NCBI RefSeq assembly: GCF_002192415.1
Contig: NZ_CP021780.1
Span: 6,944,001 to 7,008,000 of the forward strand
DNA from: Paenibacillus donghaensis
GTDB lineage: Bacteria > Bacillota > Bacilli > Paenibacillales > Paenibacillaceae
Direction: 5' to 3'
DNA: 64,000 nucleotides
A program made the translations under genes and the position numbers. Below the pieces are notes generated by a model. The model searched no databases. It was given only the letters and a program-made list of their open reading frames with translations, and was not told the DNA's origin. The stretch's first letter is position 1. Each line of letters opens with the position of its first letter. This document shows, one piece after another, positions 52,087 to 60,509 of this stretch.

Positions 52087-53997
52087 TTAATTCATAAAGC
52101 CAACATACTGCATGAACCGTGATAACATGACAACCGCCTGTGCCCGGCTGGCCTTTGCGGATGGGATGAATTTCTCAGGGGTCATGCCTGTGATGATCTT
52201 TGCTTCAATAGCTTGAGCTACAGGCCCTTGCGCCCAACTGCTGATCGAAGCTTTGTCTTGGAATTGTGCTAACAGCTGATTTTGATTCCCGATGCTATCC
52301 CTTGCTTTACCTACAGTAGTGATCGCTCTTGAGATCATAACCGCCATTTGTTCACGGGTAATCGTGTCATTCGGTTTGAAGCTGTTGCCACTTACACCTT
52401 CCACCAGCTTGGATTGAACGGCCGCGCCAATGGCCCCGGCATACCAATCCGTGGATTTCACATCTGTGAAGGCAGTTGGAACTGCATCCGTGGTTATCCC
52501 TAAAGAGCGGACCAGCAATGCTGCGAATTCGGCTCTTGTAATGTGGCTATCCGGTGCAAAGCTGCTATCGGTGGCACCCTTTACGACCAGCTTGGAAGCC
52601 AGCAGCTCTATATCCCCTTTTGCCCAATGCTTGCTGAGATCATTGAACGACTTGTTGGAGGAAAGAACCGTATAAATACTGTTGCCGTTCCGCTTGAAGG
52701 TAACCTTCGTGGAGCCATCTGCCTGCTTTTCAAAAACTGCAGGTACAAAAGAGAACTGACCGGTTGATGGATCATAGAGCACCACTGTCGCATGAGTCTC
52801 ATCTACAGGATTCGCCAAGACCATAGACCGTTCCACATAGGTTGACCCAAAATGGTTTAACTCGATCGTCTTCCCGTTGCCTGCTGCAATCACAGAGAAT
52901 TCAATGGCGCTTCCTAATTGGGAAGCCGTAATATTCAGTGCACTCGCTTGGATTTTAGCGTTGAGGTCTGCTGTTGCTGCCGAGATATTCACTTGGATAC
53001 TCGCATCAGCATTTGCAGTACCTAAACTTTGCGCGATTGCGGTAAAATCAATCACATTCAGGGGCAAGGAATACTCCCCGTCATTGGTTTGCAGAGAAAT
53101 GACTGTATTAGGCGCATTCAACGCCGCAGTCGCCAATACGGATAACGAAAGCTTAAACTGAACTCCCTCACCCACAGGATTATTGTAAGTAATGAAGATC
53201 ATGGGTGCATCTCCATGGTTATCCTGTTTGGCCGCTTGGGCAAGCGCATCAGCGAGCGCAGCCGCGTCTTGTGTAACGCTGACCGTTACATGACCATCCG
53301 CCGCTGCTTTAGACACGGCAACATTTTTACTGGTATTGACCTTGACGGGTTCCGCCTTAGTCCCAGGTGGAGTGATCGGCTTACCAGGAGTCGAGATCGT
53401 TCCAACAGGAATAGTACTGCTGCCGCTGCCAGTGACTGTACCCGTACCACTGCCGCTGCCAGATCCATCACTAGACCCACCGCCAGGTTCGCCGCCAGTT
53501 CCACCACCAGGTTCACCACCCGTTCCACCGCCAGGTTCACCACCCGTTCCACCGCCAGGTTCACCGCCCGTTCCACCACCAGGCTCACCACCCGTTCCAC
53601 CGCCAGGTTCACCACCCGTTCCACCGCCAGGTTCACCACCCGTTCCACCGCCAGTAGTTGCTGCTTTTACAACTAACTCCTGTGTAGCGACTTGATCCGC
53701 TTGTCCGGCAATAACTTTATAGGCTCCGGCGGCCTCACTTTTAGCCAAAGTAAACGAACTGGAGAACTGCCCGTCTTTTACCTGAGTGATATCGTAGAAT
53801 ACCGTACTGTTCGTTGGGCGCAACACTTTGATGATTACTTCATTTAGAGTAGAAGTCCCGGAAATCACTACATTTCCGCCGGGCTCAATCGATGTTATGG
53901 TGTTCAACGTAACCGGACTGCTTGCAAATACCGAGGCCGGTACGAGTGATAAACAAAGTGTTACAATTAACATCAAACTCAACTTGCGTAACTTCAC
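52087..53997 (-). CDS. SLH-domain surface protein with GGGTGGEP linker
   Basis: About 636 aa from the GTG at 53997 (MKLRKLSLMLIVTLCLSLVP, signal peptide ending VFAS, after GGGGAA); an ATG at 54018 would add seven residues. An Ig-like N-terminal domain (ITSIEPGGNVVISGTSTLNE) is followed by a Gly/Pro repeat linker (53487-53658) and a ~230-aa beta domain (GVQFKLSLSVLATAALNAPN). The C-terminus has three SLH domains (NDLSKHWAKGDIELLASKLV, TDSSFAPDSHITRAEFAALL, NSFKPNDTITREQMAVMISR). Transcribed just after the 818-aa gene, 30-odd bp away, so the two are co-expressed wall proteins. Confidence 0.85.
   Translation of the reverse strand: MKLRKLSLMLIVTLCLSLVPASVFASSPVTLNTITSIEPGGNVVISGTSTLNEVIIKVLRPTNSTVFYDITQVKDGQFSSSFTLAKSEAAGAYKVIAGQADQVATQELVVKAATTGGGTGGEPGGGTGGEPGGGTGGEPGGGTGGEPGGGTGGEPGGGTGGEPGGGTGGEPGGGSSDGSGSGSGTGTVTGSGSSTIPVGTISTPGKPITPPGTKAEPVKVNTSKNVAVSKAAADGHVTVSVTQDAAALADALAQAAKQDNHGDAPMIFITYNNPVGEGVQFKLSLSVLATAALNAPNTVISLQTNDGEYSLPLNVIDFTAIAQSLGTANADASIQVNISAATADLNAKIQASALNITASQLGSAIEFSVIAAGNGKTIELNHFGSTYVERSMVLANPVDETHATVVLYDPSTGQFSFVPAVFEKQADGSTKVTFKRNGNSIYTVLSSNKSFNDLSKHWAKGDIELLASKLVVKGATDSSFAPDSHITRAEFAALLVRSLGITTDAVPTAFTDVKSTDWYAGAIGAAVQSKLVEGVSGNSFKPNDTITREQMAVMISRAITTVGKARDSIGNQNQLLAQFQDKASISSWAQGPVAQAIEAKIITGMTPEKFIPSAKASRAQAVVMLSRFMQYVGFMN
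53487..53658 (-). repeat. 24-bp tandem repeat, 7 copies
   Basis: Each unit encodes GGGTGGEP; a length-variable collagen-like linker inside the SLH protein. Confidence 0.9.
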
Positions 53998-54028
53998 TTT
54001 GACATTCCCCGCTTTCATTTCATCTTAT

Positions 54029-56485
54029 CTATTCCTCATTATTATTATCATTACTGCTGTTAGCTTGATCAAGCTCAAGCTGCGTCTTAACTGTAGCCAG
54101 GTTCAGTCCAAGATTCGTAGAATCACTGCTATATTTACTAACAACGTAAGCTCTGACCGTGTAATTAGGATTCGTAGCTCCATCCATCACATTGAAGTTC
54201 GCGGAGTACGTTCCGGTGTTCAATTTCAGATTGGCGGCAACAATGCTGACTGGTGTGGAACCATCGAATAACTCGAATAGAACCACTTGATTACCGATTG
54301 AATAATTATTGTTATCTGTATCCACATTGTTGAACAAATTAATTTTGGCTGTGATTCCATTCTCTGCAGTCACAACCGGCGCTGTGATATAGAAGATTTC
54401 AGAAGATACATAAGCTCTGCCTTCAAAATTCCTGCTGCTGTATCCTGCGGCGTCTACACTGATCCGGTAGTAATGACCTTTCTGGAATACTCCATTCGTG
54501 ACCGTAAGCTTCCCTTCACTCAGGGAATATTCCGAGCTGTTCAATACCCGTTCCGTGCCGACATTGTTTTCATAGATTCTGACCGCTTGCACACGGTTTC
54601 TCCAAGCTGCATTGTCTGCAAAAACAAATTCGCTGGCTGTATTGCTTAAGAAATAACCTGTAATTTCAGGGGTGTTGTAGGCAACCACTGCATCTACTGC
54701 GACATTCCGAATCGTATCGTATGAATCGCTTACCACGCCTGCATCCACTCTCACTTTTACGGAACCCACCTGTTTCGCTTCATGAAAAAAGATGTTGATT
54801 CTATTCCCTGAAACAGAGACTACATCCTGCTCATCCAAAGGTGCATAGGTTACACCATAATCGGTCGAAAGAGTAATATGCTCTTTTAACTGGGATACGC
54901 CATCCACCAGGGTTTGATCTACCAGACTTAAATTGGAATTGTTGTTATTAAACCCCAGGCTCAACTGACGGCCATCGTGCGAGAAGTACCCTTCACTATA
55001 ACTAATACCTTGCCTTTGTGGAAAGAACCAATTCGTACCCACACTGTTATTCACAGCGTTCCCGGCTGTATCTTTGAAATGATTGGAGTCAAATTCAAAA
55101 AGGTATTGATTCCCAGTTAACGGTGCAGCAAAATGAATCGTCACCAGCGGACCTGCGAAGGTTAGTGTGATGTCTGAAGGAAGGCTATAGCGCCAGCTTC
55201 CGATCACGGAATCGTACCATTGGACGCCCTGCAGGAAGCTGGCAACATCCGCTCTGGCATTCTCTACATCTTCGTCAAAAACAAGATTCAAATCCTGTAC
55301 AGAATTCGATAAATAGGAATAGAGATAGGTTGGAGGGGTGGTATCTGCCGGGGACGGGTCTACTCCCCCAATATTCGCTGGCAACAGAGCGGTCAATACG
55401 ACATCATTTTGAACATTTCCATAAGTGTCCTTTAGCGCTCTACGATCGATCATGATTTGATTAGTCGTTCCTGCCAAGGCTTCAGCAAAGTGGATATGCA
55501 GCTTGCCGTCAACTATGGATGCGGCATCCCCTGTGACCAAGCTCTTCCAGTTCCCGGTACCTTTGTATAAACGGATATAATTGCCTAAAGAATTGTTGGT
55601 AAGATCCAGCACATCGCCGTAAAAAGTAAGGATTACCTCATGGTTGTCACTGCTGACGGTTGCGCTCTGAATCGTTGGCGGACTGACATGCAGAATCATG
55701 TCCTCATTGAGGTTGCCAGCTGCATCCTTCAGGGTACCGGCGGCGACTTGAACCAGCGTACGGGCTCCGAGGATCACCTTCATGTCATTATGATAATTCA
55801 GATAGATTTGTCTTGAGCCATTTTGATAGATATCGCCCTCTTGTTCCGTTACCGGGACAAAGTGTTCTCCGTCTACCGCGACACTCAATTTACTTTTTAG
55901 ATAAGCGTTGACTTGATCCTGAGTGGCGCCATCCGGGGCATTGATCGTAAAATCCTCATCAAAATTCAAATTCACTTGATTACCATTGCTGGACGAGGAG
56001 CCTACATAAGCGGGAGGCGTAATATCATGTGCTGAGATCCCAGAGATCGTGATATCATTAGCAGAGGGGACCTCGTCCTTATTCATGATGGAGCCAGCCT
56101 TCACGTTGATTGCATTAGTTGTTCCAGTTAGTGCCGTGTGGAGGGTAAGGACTAAGGCGCCATCAGCAGTCCTACTAATTGTGTTATTGCCATGATCCGT
56201 TGAAAGATCGACGAAGGCATTGGAACCGGAACGCTCAATTTGAATATTCGACATTAGATCTGCCAAGCTGGCGGTTGGATTGGTATAAGTATTGAAGGTT
56301 ACGGTTACGGCTGTATTGTCGCTGCCCACTTCTGCTGTTGCCGAGGTTAATGGGGCTATAGGGCTTGCAGCATGACTTTCACTGGGTGAAACGGTTAGAA
56401 CGGTTACAGCGGTGATTACGATTGCCATCATTTTTGACACAGTCGCCATGAATCTCAACCTGTTATTTCTATTTCTTTCTGCCAT
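54029..56485 (-). CDS. large secreted SwmB-type repeat protein (818 aa)
   Basis: Signal peptide in residues ~12-40 (MATVSKMMAIVITAVTVLTV, SPSESHAA). The rest is about seven repeats with the SwmB-like pattern: LTSATAEVGSDNTAVTVTFN, then DGALVLTLHTALTGTTNAIN VKAGSIMNKDEVPSANDITI; similar blocks recur (NQVNLNFDEDFTI, HEVILTFYGDVLDLTNN, LNLVFDEDV, RQLSLGFNNNNSN). These are Ig-like adhesive or structural modules. There is no SLH domain, so it may be secreted or bound through the SLH protein made from the next gene. Start after AGGAGTGAGG. Confidence 0.8.
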   Translation of the reverse strand: MAERNRNNRLRFMATVSKMMAIVITAVTVLTVSPSESHAASPIAPLTSATAEVGSDNTAVTVTFNTYTNPTASLADLMSNIQIERSGSNAFVDLSTDHGNNTISRTADGALVLTLHTALTGTTNAINVKAGSIMNKDEVPSANDITISGISAHDITPPAYVGSSSSNGNQVNLNFDEDFTINAPDGATQDQVNAYLKSKLSVAVDGEHFVPVTEQEGDIYQNGSRQIYLNYHNDMKVILGARTLVQVAAGTLKDAAGNLNEDMILHVSPPTIQSATVSSDNHEVILTFYGDVLDLTNNSLGNYIRLYKGTGNWKSLVTGDAASIVDGKLHIHFAEALAGTTNQIMIDRRALKDTYGNVQNDVVLTALLPANIGGVDPSPADTTPPTYLYSYLSNSVQDLNLVFDEDVENARADVASFLQGVQWYDSVIGSWRYSLPSDITLTFAGPLVTIHFAAPLTGNQYLFEFDSNHFKDTAGNAVNNSVGTNWFFPQRQGISYSEGYFSHDGRQLSLGFNNNNSNLSLVDQTLVDGVSQLKEHITLSTDYGVTYAPLDEQDVVSVSGNRINIFFHEAKQVGSVKVRVDAGVVSDSYDTIRNVAVDAVVAYNTPEITGYFLSNTASEFVFADNAAWRNRVQAVRIYENNVGTERVLNSSEYSLSEGKLTVTNGVFQKGHYYRISVDAAGYSSRNFEGRAYVSSEIFYITAPVVTAENGITAKINLFNNVDTDNNNYSIGNQVVLFELFDGSTPVSIVAANLKLNTGTYSANFNVMDGATNPNYTVRAYVVSKYSSDSTNLGLNLATVKTQLELDQANSSNDNNNEE

Positions 56486-56618
56486 CTGAATGCCTCACTC
56501 CTAAATTTTTATTATTTAAAATTGCTACTAAAATCTAGTATATCTCCCCCCAATGACAGGAAAATGACAAACTTCGACAAAGAAAAAAGAGCCATGTCGG
56601 TCGCTGGCCCTAATTCCG

Positions 56619-57326
56619 TTGATACCACTTTTTACACCCCATAAACTATCCGCCCAAAATCAGCGGTACCTACAAGACATTCTGGGCAATGTATTCAAAA
56701 TCGGGGTTCCCGTCTTTATTATGAGCATCTTTTTGGGGGCAATGTCGCTTATCTTCAACCATTTTCTTGTCGAATACGGGGATTCGGCCGTAGCGGCTTA
56801 CGGAATTTCATCACGTTTATTGCAATTTCCTGAGTTTATTCTAATGGGCTTATGCGAGGGGGTCGTGCCGCTCATTGCCTTCTCTTTTACAGCGGATAAA
56901 TTGCGCATGAAGAATACCATTGGATTTACGACCAAAGTGATTGTGGGGTTAGCAGCCGTATTCGGCATCATCGTCTATTTAGTTTCCGACCATTTAATTG
57001 GTCTATTTACAAATGACCCGCAATTAATTGAAATGGGCAGCTACATTCTGCATGTGACGTTCTTATCCTTGTTCATTACAGGAATGACCACTTTGTTTAC
57101 CGGGGTCTTCCAGGCAACAGCACAAGGAACAGCCGCGTTTATTATGTCAATTATTCAAGGAGTTACGCTGATTCCTGTGCTTTATATCGCCAATCAAATG
57201 AACGGCTTCCACGGGGTGGTCTGGTCGATTGTCATTGCGGATGCCGCCGCATTCCTTGTCGGTGCCGTCATGCTGTATGTTCTGCGGAACAAATTGCAGC
57301 CGGAATTGGATAGTTTGGTACAGTAG
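56619..57326 (+). pseudogene. MATE efflux transporter, C-terminal half only
   Basis: Begins without a ribosome site (TTG) and reads IFKIGVPVFIMSIFLGAMSL, GDSAVAAYGISSRLLQFPEF, ILMGLCEGVVPLIAFSFTAD, QATAQGTAAFIMSIIQGVTL IPVLYIA. Six membrane helices, equal to the second half of a MATE/NorM-type Na+/H+ drug antiporter (family ~450 aa, 12 helices). The first half is missing, so the remnant is not expected to transport. The break lies at the edge of the surface-protein cluster. Confidence 0.8.
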
Positions 57327-57383
57327 AAATTATATAACAGCCAGATCAGCCAACCTTGGAGTTCTGCCGCCTCTTTAAAAAAA

Positions 57384-57429
57384 GAAGGTGCGAGAAGCCG
57401 GTTCATCACCGAACGCTTTTCGCACCTTC
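57384..57429. terminator. bidirectional terminator
   Basis: GAAGGTGCGAGAAG / CTTTTCGCACCTTC stem with A6 tract; between convergent MATE remnant and the 126-aa gene. Confidence 0.75.
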
Positions 57430-57439
57430 GCTTTCTTGT

Positions 57440-57820
57440 CTAAATCAACGCGTTGAAATGGCCCTCCGAGTTTACCGTCGCCGTCCGGGGATCGGTCAGA
57501 CCGATGCCCTTGAGGCCTCCCTTTCCTTCAGTCCGCCAGAGCGGAAGATGGTCTTGAAGCGGAGGAGCTAGTACAAAATCGACCGGGGTGCTACTCCCAC
57601 TTTTCTGTACCATTTGGGCCTCCATCAGTCGAATTTGCCGCTGCAGCTGCTCCCGGCGATAAGGAGTCCGCATCTCTCCGCCTTGCGCTGCATTCACCTT
57701 GTCCAGTTCCATCAGCAACCGGTTCCGCTGCTTCTCCAGGGAACTGACATCGCTTTGTGTGCCACCGTAAGCTGCAATGGCCTGTACCGGGCTGATGCCT
57801 GATACTGTCTGTGCCGCCAT
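57440..57820 (-). CDS. hypothetical protein (126 aa), coiled coil
   Basis: Start at 57820 after GGAGGG (7 nt); reads MAAQTVSGISPVQAIAAYGG, then coiled coil SLEKQRNRLLMELDKVNAAQ and YRREQLQRQIRLMEAQMVQK. The end (LPLWRTEGKGGLKGIGLTDP) is polar. A GTG/ATG-started longer frame has no ribosome site. A Paenibacillus-type small protein of unknown role, perhaps structural. Confidence 0.55.
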   Translation of the reverse strand: MAAQTVSGISPVQAIAAYGGTQSDVSSLEKQRNRLLMELDKVNAAQGGEMRTPYRREQLQRQIRLMEAQMVQKSGSSTPVDFVLAPPLQDHLPLWRTEGKGGLKGIGLTDPRTATVNSEGHFNALI

Positions 57821-57865
57821 GATCTGTCCCTCCGTTTCCTTGGCCCCCACTCCAAATTCAGCCAA

Positions 57866-58043
57866 ATTTGAAAGTTCTAATCATTCCTATTACCCAGCCG
57901 CCCCCGCCATGACAACATCCCAAACGCATTTCGGAAAATAATCGTCGCATAGTCTCAGTCGGCCGCTTGTTTCGACCATACCAAAGACCCACCGAGGACG
58001 GTAAAAGTCCCTTCAATGTAAATCATTATTCTGTAGTATAAAC
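57866..58043. other. intergenic region before att 6
   Basis: About 180 bp with no gene; a TAGTAT box at 58034-58039 may be the -10 of the RNA candidate that follows. Confidence 0.3.
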
Positions 58044-58147
58044 AAGCTCGCAGGAAAAATATCTACGTGACATTTCGACCAAAGTTTGACTTACCCTGCT
58101 CCTACGGTCGGTATGCTGTAAATACAGGCTCCTGCGAGCTTTTCTTC
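58044..58147 (+). ncRNA. candidate structured RNA beside att 6
   Basis: A 12-bp perfect outer stem (AAGCTCGCAGGA 58044 / TCCTGCGAGCTT 58141) encloses ~75 nt with an inner CGACC/GGTCG pair and is followed by TTTCTT. Preceded by TAGTAT. It may be a small RNA or a miniature inverted-repeat element; either strand is possible. Confidence 0.35.
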
Positions 58148-58200
58148 AAAAAACTTGCCGCTATTTATGATACGGTTCACCTTACACACTGTAACGGCTA
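58148..58200 (-). repeat. att-like repeat 6 (end of the second element)
   Basis: AAACTTGCCGCTATTTATGA then TACGGTTC; minus strand GAACCGTATCATAAATAG (EPYHK-stop). 33 bp from TTATGATACGG onward are identical to att 4 at 17512. It lies upstream of rlmH, not downstream. Confidence 0.8.
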
Positions 58201-58205
58201 AATTT

Positions 58206-58231
58206 AGAGGCACCCATAAATGGATGCCTCT
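58206..58231. terminator. hairpin terminator
   Basis: AGAGGCA...TGCCTCT stem just inside att 6, ending leftward transcription of the reverse transcriptase. Confidence 0.6.
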
Positions 58232-58343
58232 AATACTTAATTTATGAATCTAACTCGGGCTTGCTGGATGAAAAAACGATCTAGAAATGTACTCTCAATT
58301 AAACCTTCGTACAAAATAATAATCAAATCGTTCCGACAGATTT

Positions 58344-59705
58344 TTATTTTGATGGATCGTTTAATCGCTTTGTTATGTTCCTCCAATGATTTTCAACCTG
58401 AGTTTCCATTAGATTGTGCGTTGCAGCATCAACATCAAATGTTTTTTGTGCTCTCGAAGCATAACTTATAAAGTTACCATATCCTTCTTTTCTTGTCTTC
58501 CCAAGATGGGTATAGTTTTTATAAAGACTTTTTCTATGCTTCTTCCTCTCATGCTCATCTGCTTTCCAATTACACAATCTAATTTTTCTATATGCCCTGC
58601 TATAAAACTTAAATATACTTTTTTCTCTAATTTTCACATTATGCCCATCGAATGTAAAACCTAAATAATCAAGTGTTCCTCTATTAAAATCCTCGTCAAA
58701 AATCTGATTATCCGAATAAATAAACTTTTTTGTTTTCTCCTGTTGAATAATTAATCTAGGGGTCTGTTTTTTTATATCTTCTACAAATTCCATATGCATA
58801 TTATAATCATATTTCTCCATTTCCCCATCAAAGGGTATCACAATAATTAAATCATCACAGTATCTTCTATATAAGCCATTCGTGGCCTTTACATACTCGT
58901 TAATACTTTTATCAAAATCTAAAAGGTATATGTTTGAACAAACTGAACTTAAACCGGCTCCTTGAGGAATTCCATATTCATTTTTGTTAAACTTAATATT
59001 TTCTTTATCTGAGCTTCTAAATTTTCTAAAATCTTTCTCGTCAAAATACCTAGTTAACTTCTTTTTTTTATCTTTATTTCTATATTTCTTTTTCAAGACA
59101 GCTTCTATCTTTTCCTTTTCGGCCCAACTAAATTTAGTAATATTTTTAAATACAGAATAATAATCATCCGGTAATTTATCTTCCTCTAAAACTACTTGCA
59201 TTTGGTTTTTTAGATATTTATGGTCTAGTTCATCAAAGAATTTAGTAAAATCAGCAACATAGATAAAGGCATTTTTTTGACTTTTAATAAAATCAATTAC
59301 TTCTTTAGCAAAGTGAATATTACTCTTTCCACTCAAATTATTTCTGTATGCAGTAGCTACCTCATTTATAGCTAACTTCTTTACTATATCATTATATTTT
59401 TCATTCAATTTGTCTCCATAATATTTGTAAATATAACTATCAATATGTGAAGCATAATATATATCTCGTGTTTTGGATTTTCTTTCCTTTTTTTCCTTAT
59501 TATATTTAAAGAATTCAATTTTGAAATGGATAAATGGATAAAATCCATGTTTTGTTACCCAACATGGATTAGTTATGTCATTAATTACTCTATTAATGGA
59601 TATTTTATTGTCGAAATGAGTATATCGTTTAGTCCGAAATCTACTTGCATCAATTTTCGCAGAGCAAGTAAGGGTTTGTAATCGTAGCCTATTACTCTGA
59701 ATCAT
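58344..59705 (-). CDS. reverse transcriptase, defence-associated (DRT-like)
   Basis: A 453-aa stand-alone reverse transcriptase. RT motifs: FIYVADFTKFFDELDHKYLK (RT3, catalytic Asp), NEYGIPQGAGLSSVCSNIYL LDFDKSI (RT4), RRYCDDLIIVIPFDGEM (RT5, YCDD), QQEKTKKFIY and LDYLGFTFDG (RT6/7). N-terminus PFIHFKIEFFKYN and DIYYASHIDSYIYKYYGD resemble defence RTs of the unknown-group (UG/DRT, perhaps DRT2) type. There is no maturase thumb or HNH domain as in group II introns. Start after GGTGAGGGG. A ~300-nt transcribed leader precedes it. It is cargo of the second element; a truncated copy lies at 17214. Confidence 0.8.
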   Translation of the reverse strand: MIQSNRLRLQTLTCSAKIDASRFRTKRYTHFDNKISINRVINDITNPCWVTKHGFYPFIHFKIEFFKYNKEKKERKSKTRDIYYASHIDSYIYKYYGDKLNEKYNDIVKKLAINEVATAYRNNLSGKSNIHFAKEVIDFIKSQKNAFIYVADFTKFFDELDHKYLKNQMQVVLEEDKLPDDYYSVFKNITKFSWAEKEKIEAVLKKKYRNKDKKKKLTRYFDEKDFRKFRSSDKENIKFNKNEYGIPQGAGLSSVCSNIYLLDFDKSINEYVKATNGLYRRYCDDLIIVIPFDGEMEKYDYNMHMEFVEDIKKQTPRLIIQQEKTKKFIYSDNQIFDEDFNRGTLDYLGFTFDGHNVKIREKSIFKFYSRAYRKIRLCNWKADEHERKKHRKSLYKNYTHLGKTRKEGYGNFISYASRAQKTFDVDAATHNLMETQVENHWRNITKRLNDPSK

Positions 59706-60010
59706 ACTCAGTTACCCCTCACCTGCATACATTAGTCTCAATTGGATTCTATTTCTAGACTTCAAAAGAACCATTTTCGTTGTGTTCAATTTCTATCACA
59801 CAACAAGGCTACTTAATTCACTTATTAGCTATACTATAGAGTGTATAGTAGAATGGCGGTTAGATACACATGGAGGTGTCGATGTCCATATGCAGAGTTG
59901 CTTAACCTTGTCCGTCGCTATTGCCTGCTTGATAGGAATCGCAAGAAATGCCGCTTGGATAAAGCTTGACAACTGTTCACCATAAACCCTCAACACAATT
60001 TCTATGAGGC
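59706..60010 (-). ncRNA. candidate non-coding leader of the reverse transcriptase
   Basis: An extended -10 (TGG-TATAAT, 60017-60025 on the minus strand) would start a ~300-nt leader before the RT start. The leader holds a palindromic stem (ACTATACACTCTATAGTAT) and a 61-codon frame without stops (60014-59832). DRT2 and retrons both place the template RNA next to the RT gene. Boundaries are approximate. Confidence 0.4.
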
Positions 60011-60183
60011 CTTTTTATTATACCACTAGTTCATATATTTTCCACAATGGAAGATTTAAAGATTTCAAAAATATACATAAAAATATAATTGTTATTGATA
60101 TTAACAAGCTAACGCTTGCAATCTTATACCAATATATGCTAAGTTAAATGCGAACAAACATTCCCTATATGGAGGCTGAAAAA

Positions 60184-60384
60184 ATGGCGATTGGTGATCG
60201 TTACAAAACGGGGCAGAGGTCCCCAGCAAATGCTTATTATGCTTGGGATGGATACACAGATGGTACATCTTCACCTAGTCCTACCTCAGAAGAACAGAAA
60301 ATCAAGCTTGAGAACACTGAAGTATTTCCACCTATAAACTCTTGTGACAAAGGTGCCTTTTGGAAGATGACTTCATACGCATAA
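60184..60384 (+). CDS. YjzC-like small protein (66 aa)
   Basis: Start at 60184 after GGAGG. MAIGDRYKTGQRSPANAYYA then EEQKIKLENTEVFPPINSCD KGAFWK. The pattern RYKTGQxxPxxxxY - LxxxExFPPxxxC....W is that of the YjzC family, small proteins (~60 aa) of Bacillales with unknown role. It is the only rightward gene in the second element so far, between the RT leader and the broken 345-aa paralogue. Confidence 0.7.
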   Translation: MAIGDRYKTGQRSPANAYYAWDGYTDGTSSPSPTSEEQKIKLENTEVFPPINSCDKGAFWKMTSYA

Positions 60385-60389
60385 AATAC

Positions 60390-60434
60390 GAAAAAGGGAA
60401 GAGCTTTTTTCATGAAAAAGACCTTCTCTTTTTC
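60390..60434 (+). terminator. terminator after the YjzC-like gene
   Basis: GAAAAAGGGAAGAG ... CTTCTCTTTTTC stem with T tract directly after the stop at 60384. Confidence 0.6.
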
Positions 60435-60509
60435 ACGTGGTAACTTCTGTGTTTAGTATTCCATTGGTTCTACCGTCTAGCCATTTATTCTTTAAAACGC
60501 AAGTGTCTT

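Noticed and set aside
53286..53695. Frames in both directions across the GGGTGGEP repeat
   Set aside because: Shadows of a tandem repeat; the SLH gene frame is clearly the coding one.
58344..59705. Group II intron reverse transcriptase
   Set aside because: No maturase or HNH domain, and no intron domain V/VI-like hairpin was seen downstream; N-terminal strings fit defence RTs better.
59782..59985. 67-codon plus-strand frame in the RT leader
   Set aside because: No ribosome site; lies antisense within the predicted RT leader. It is kept only as a reminder that both strands are open here.
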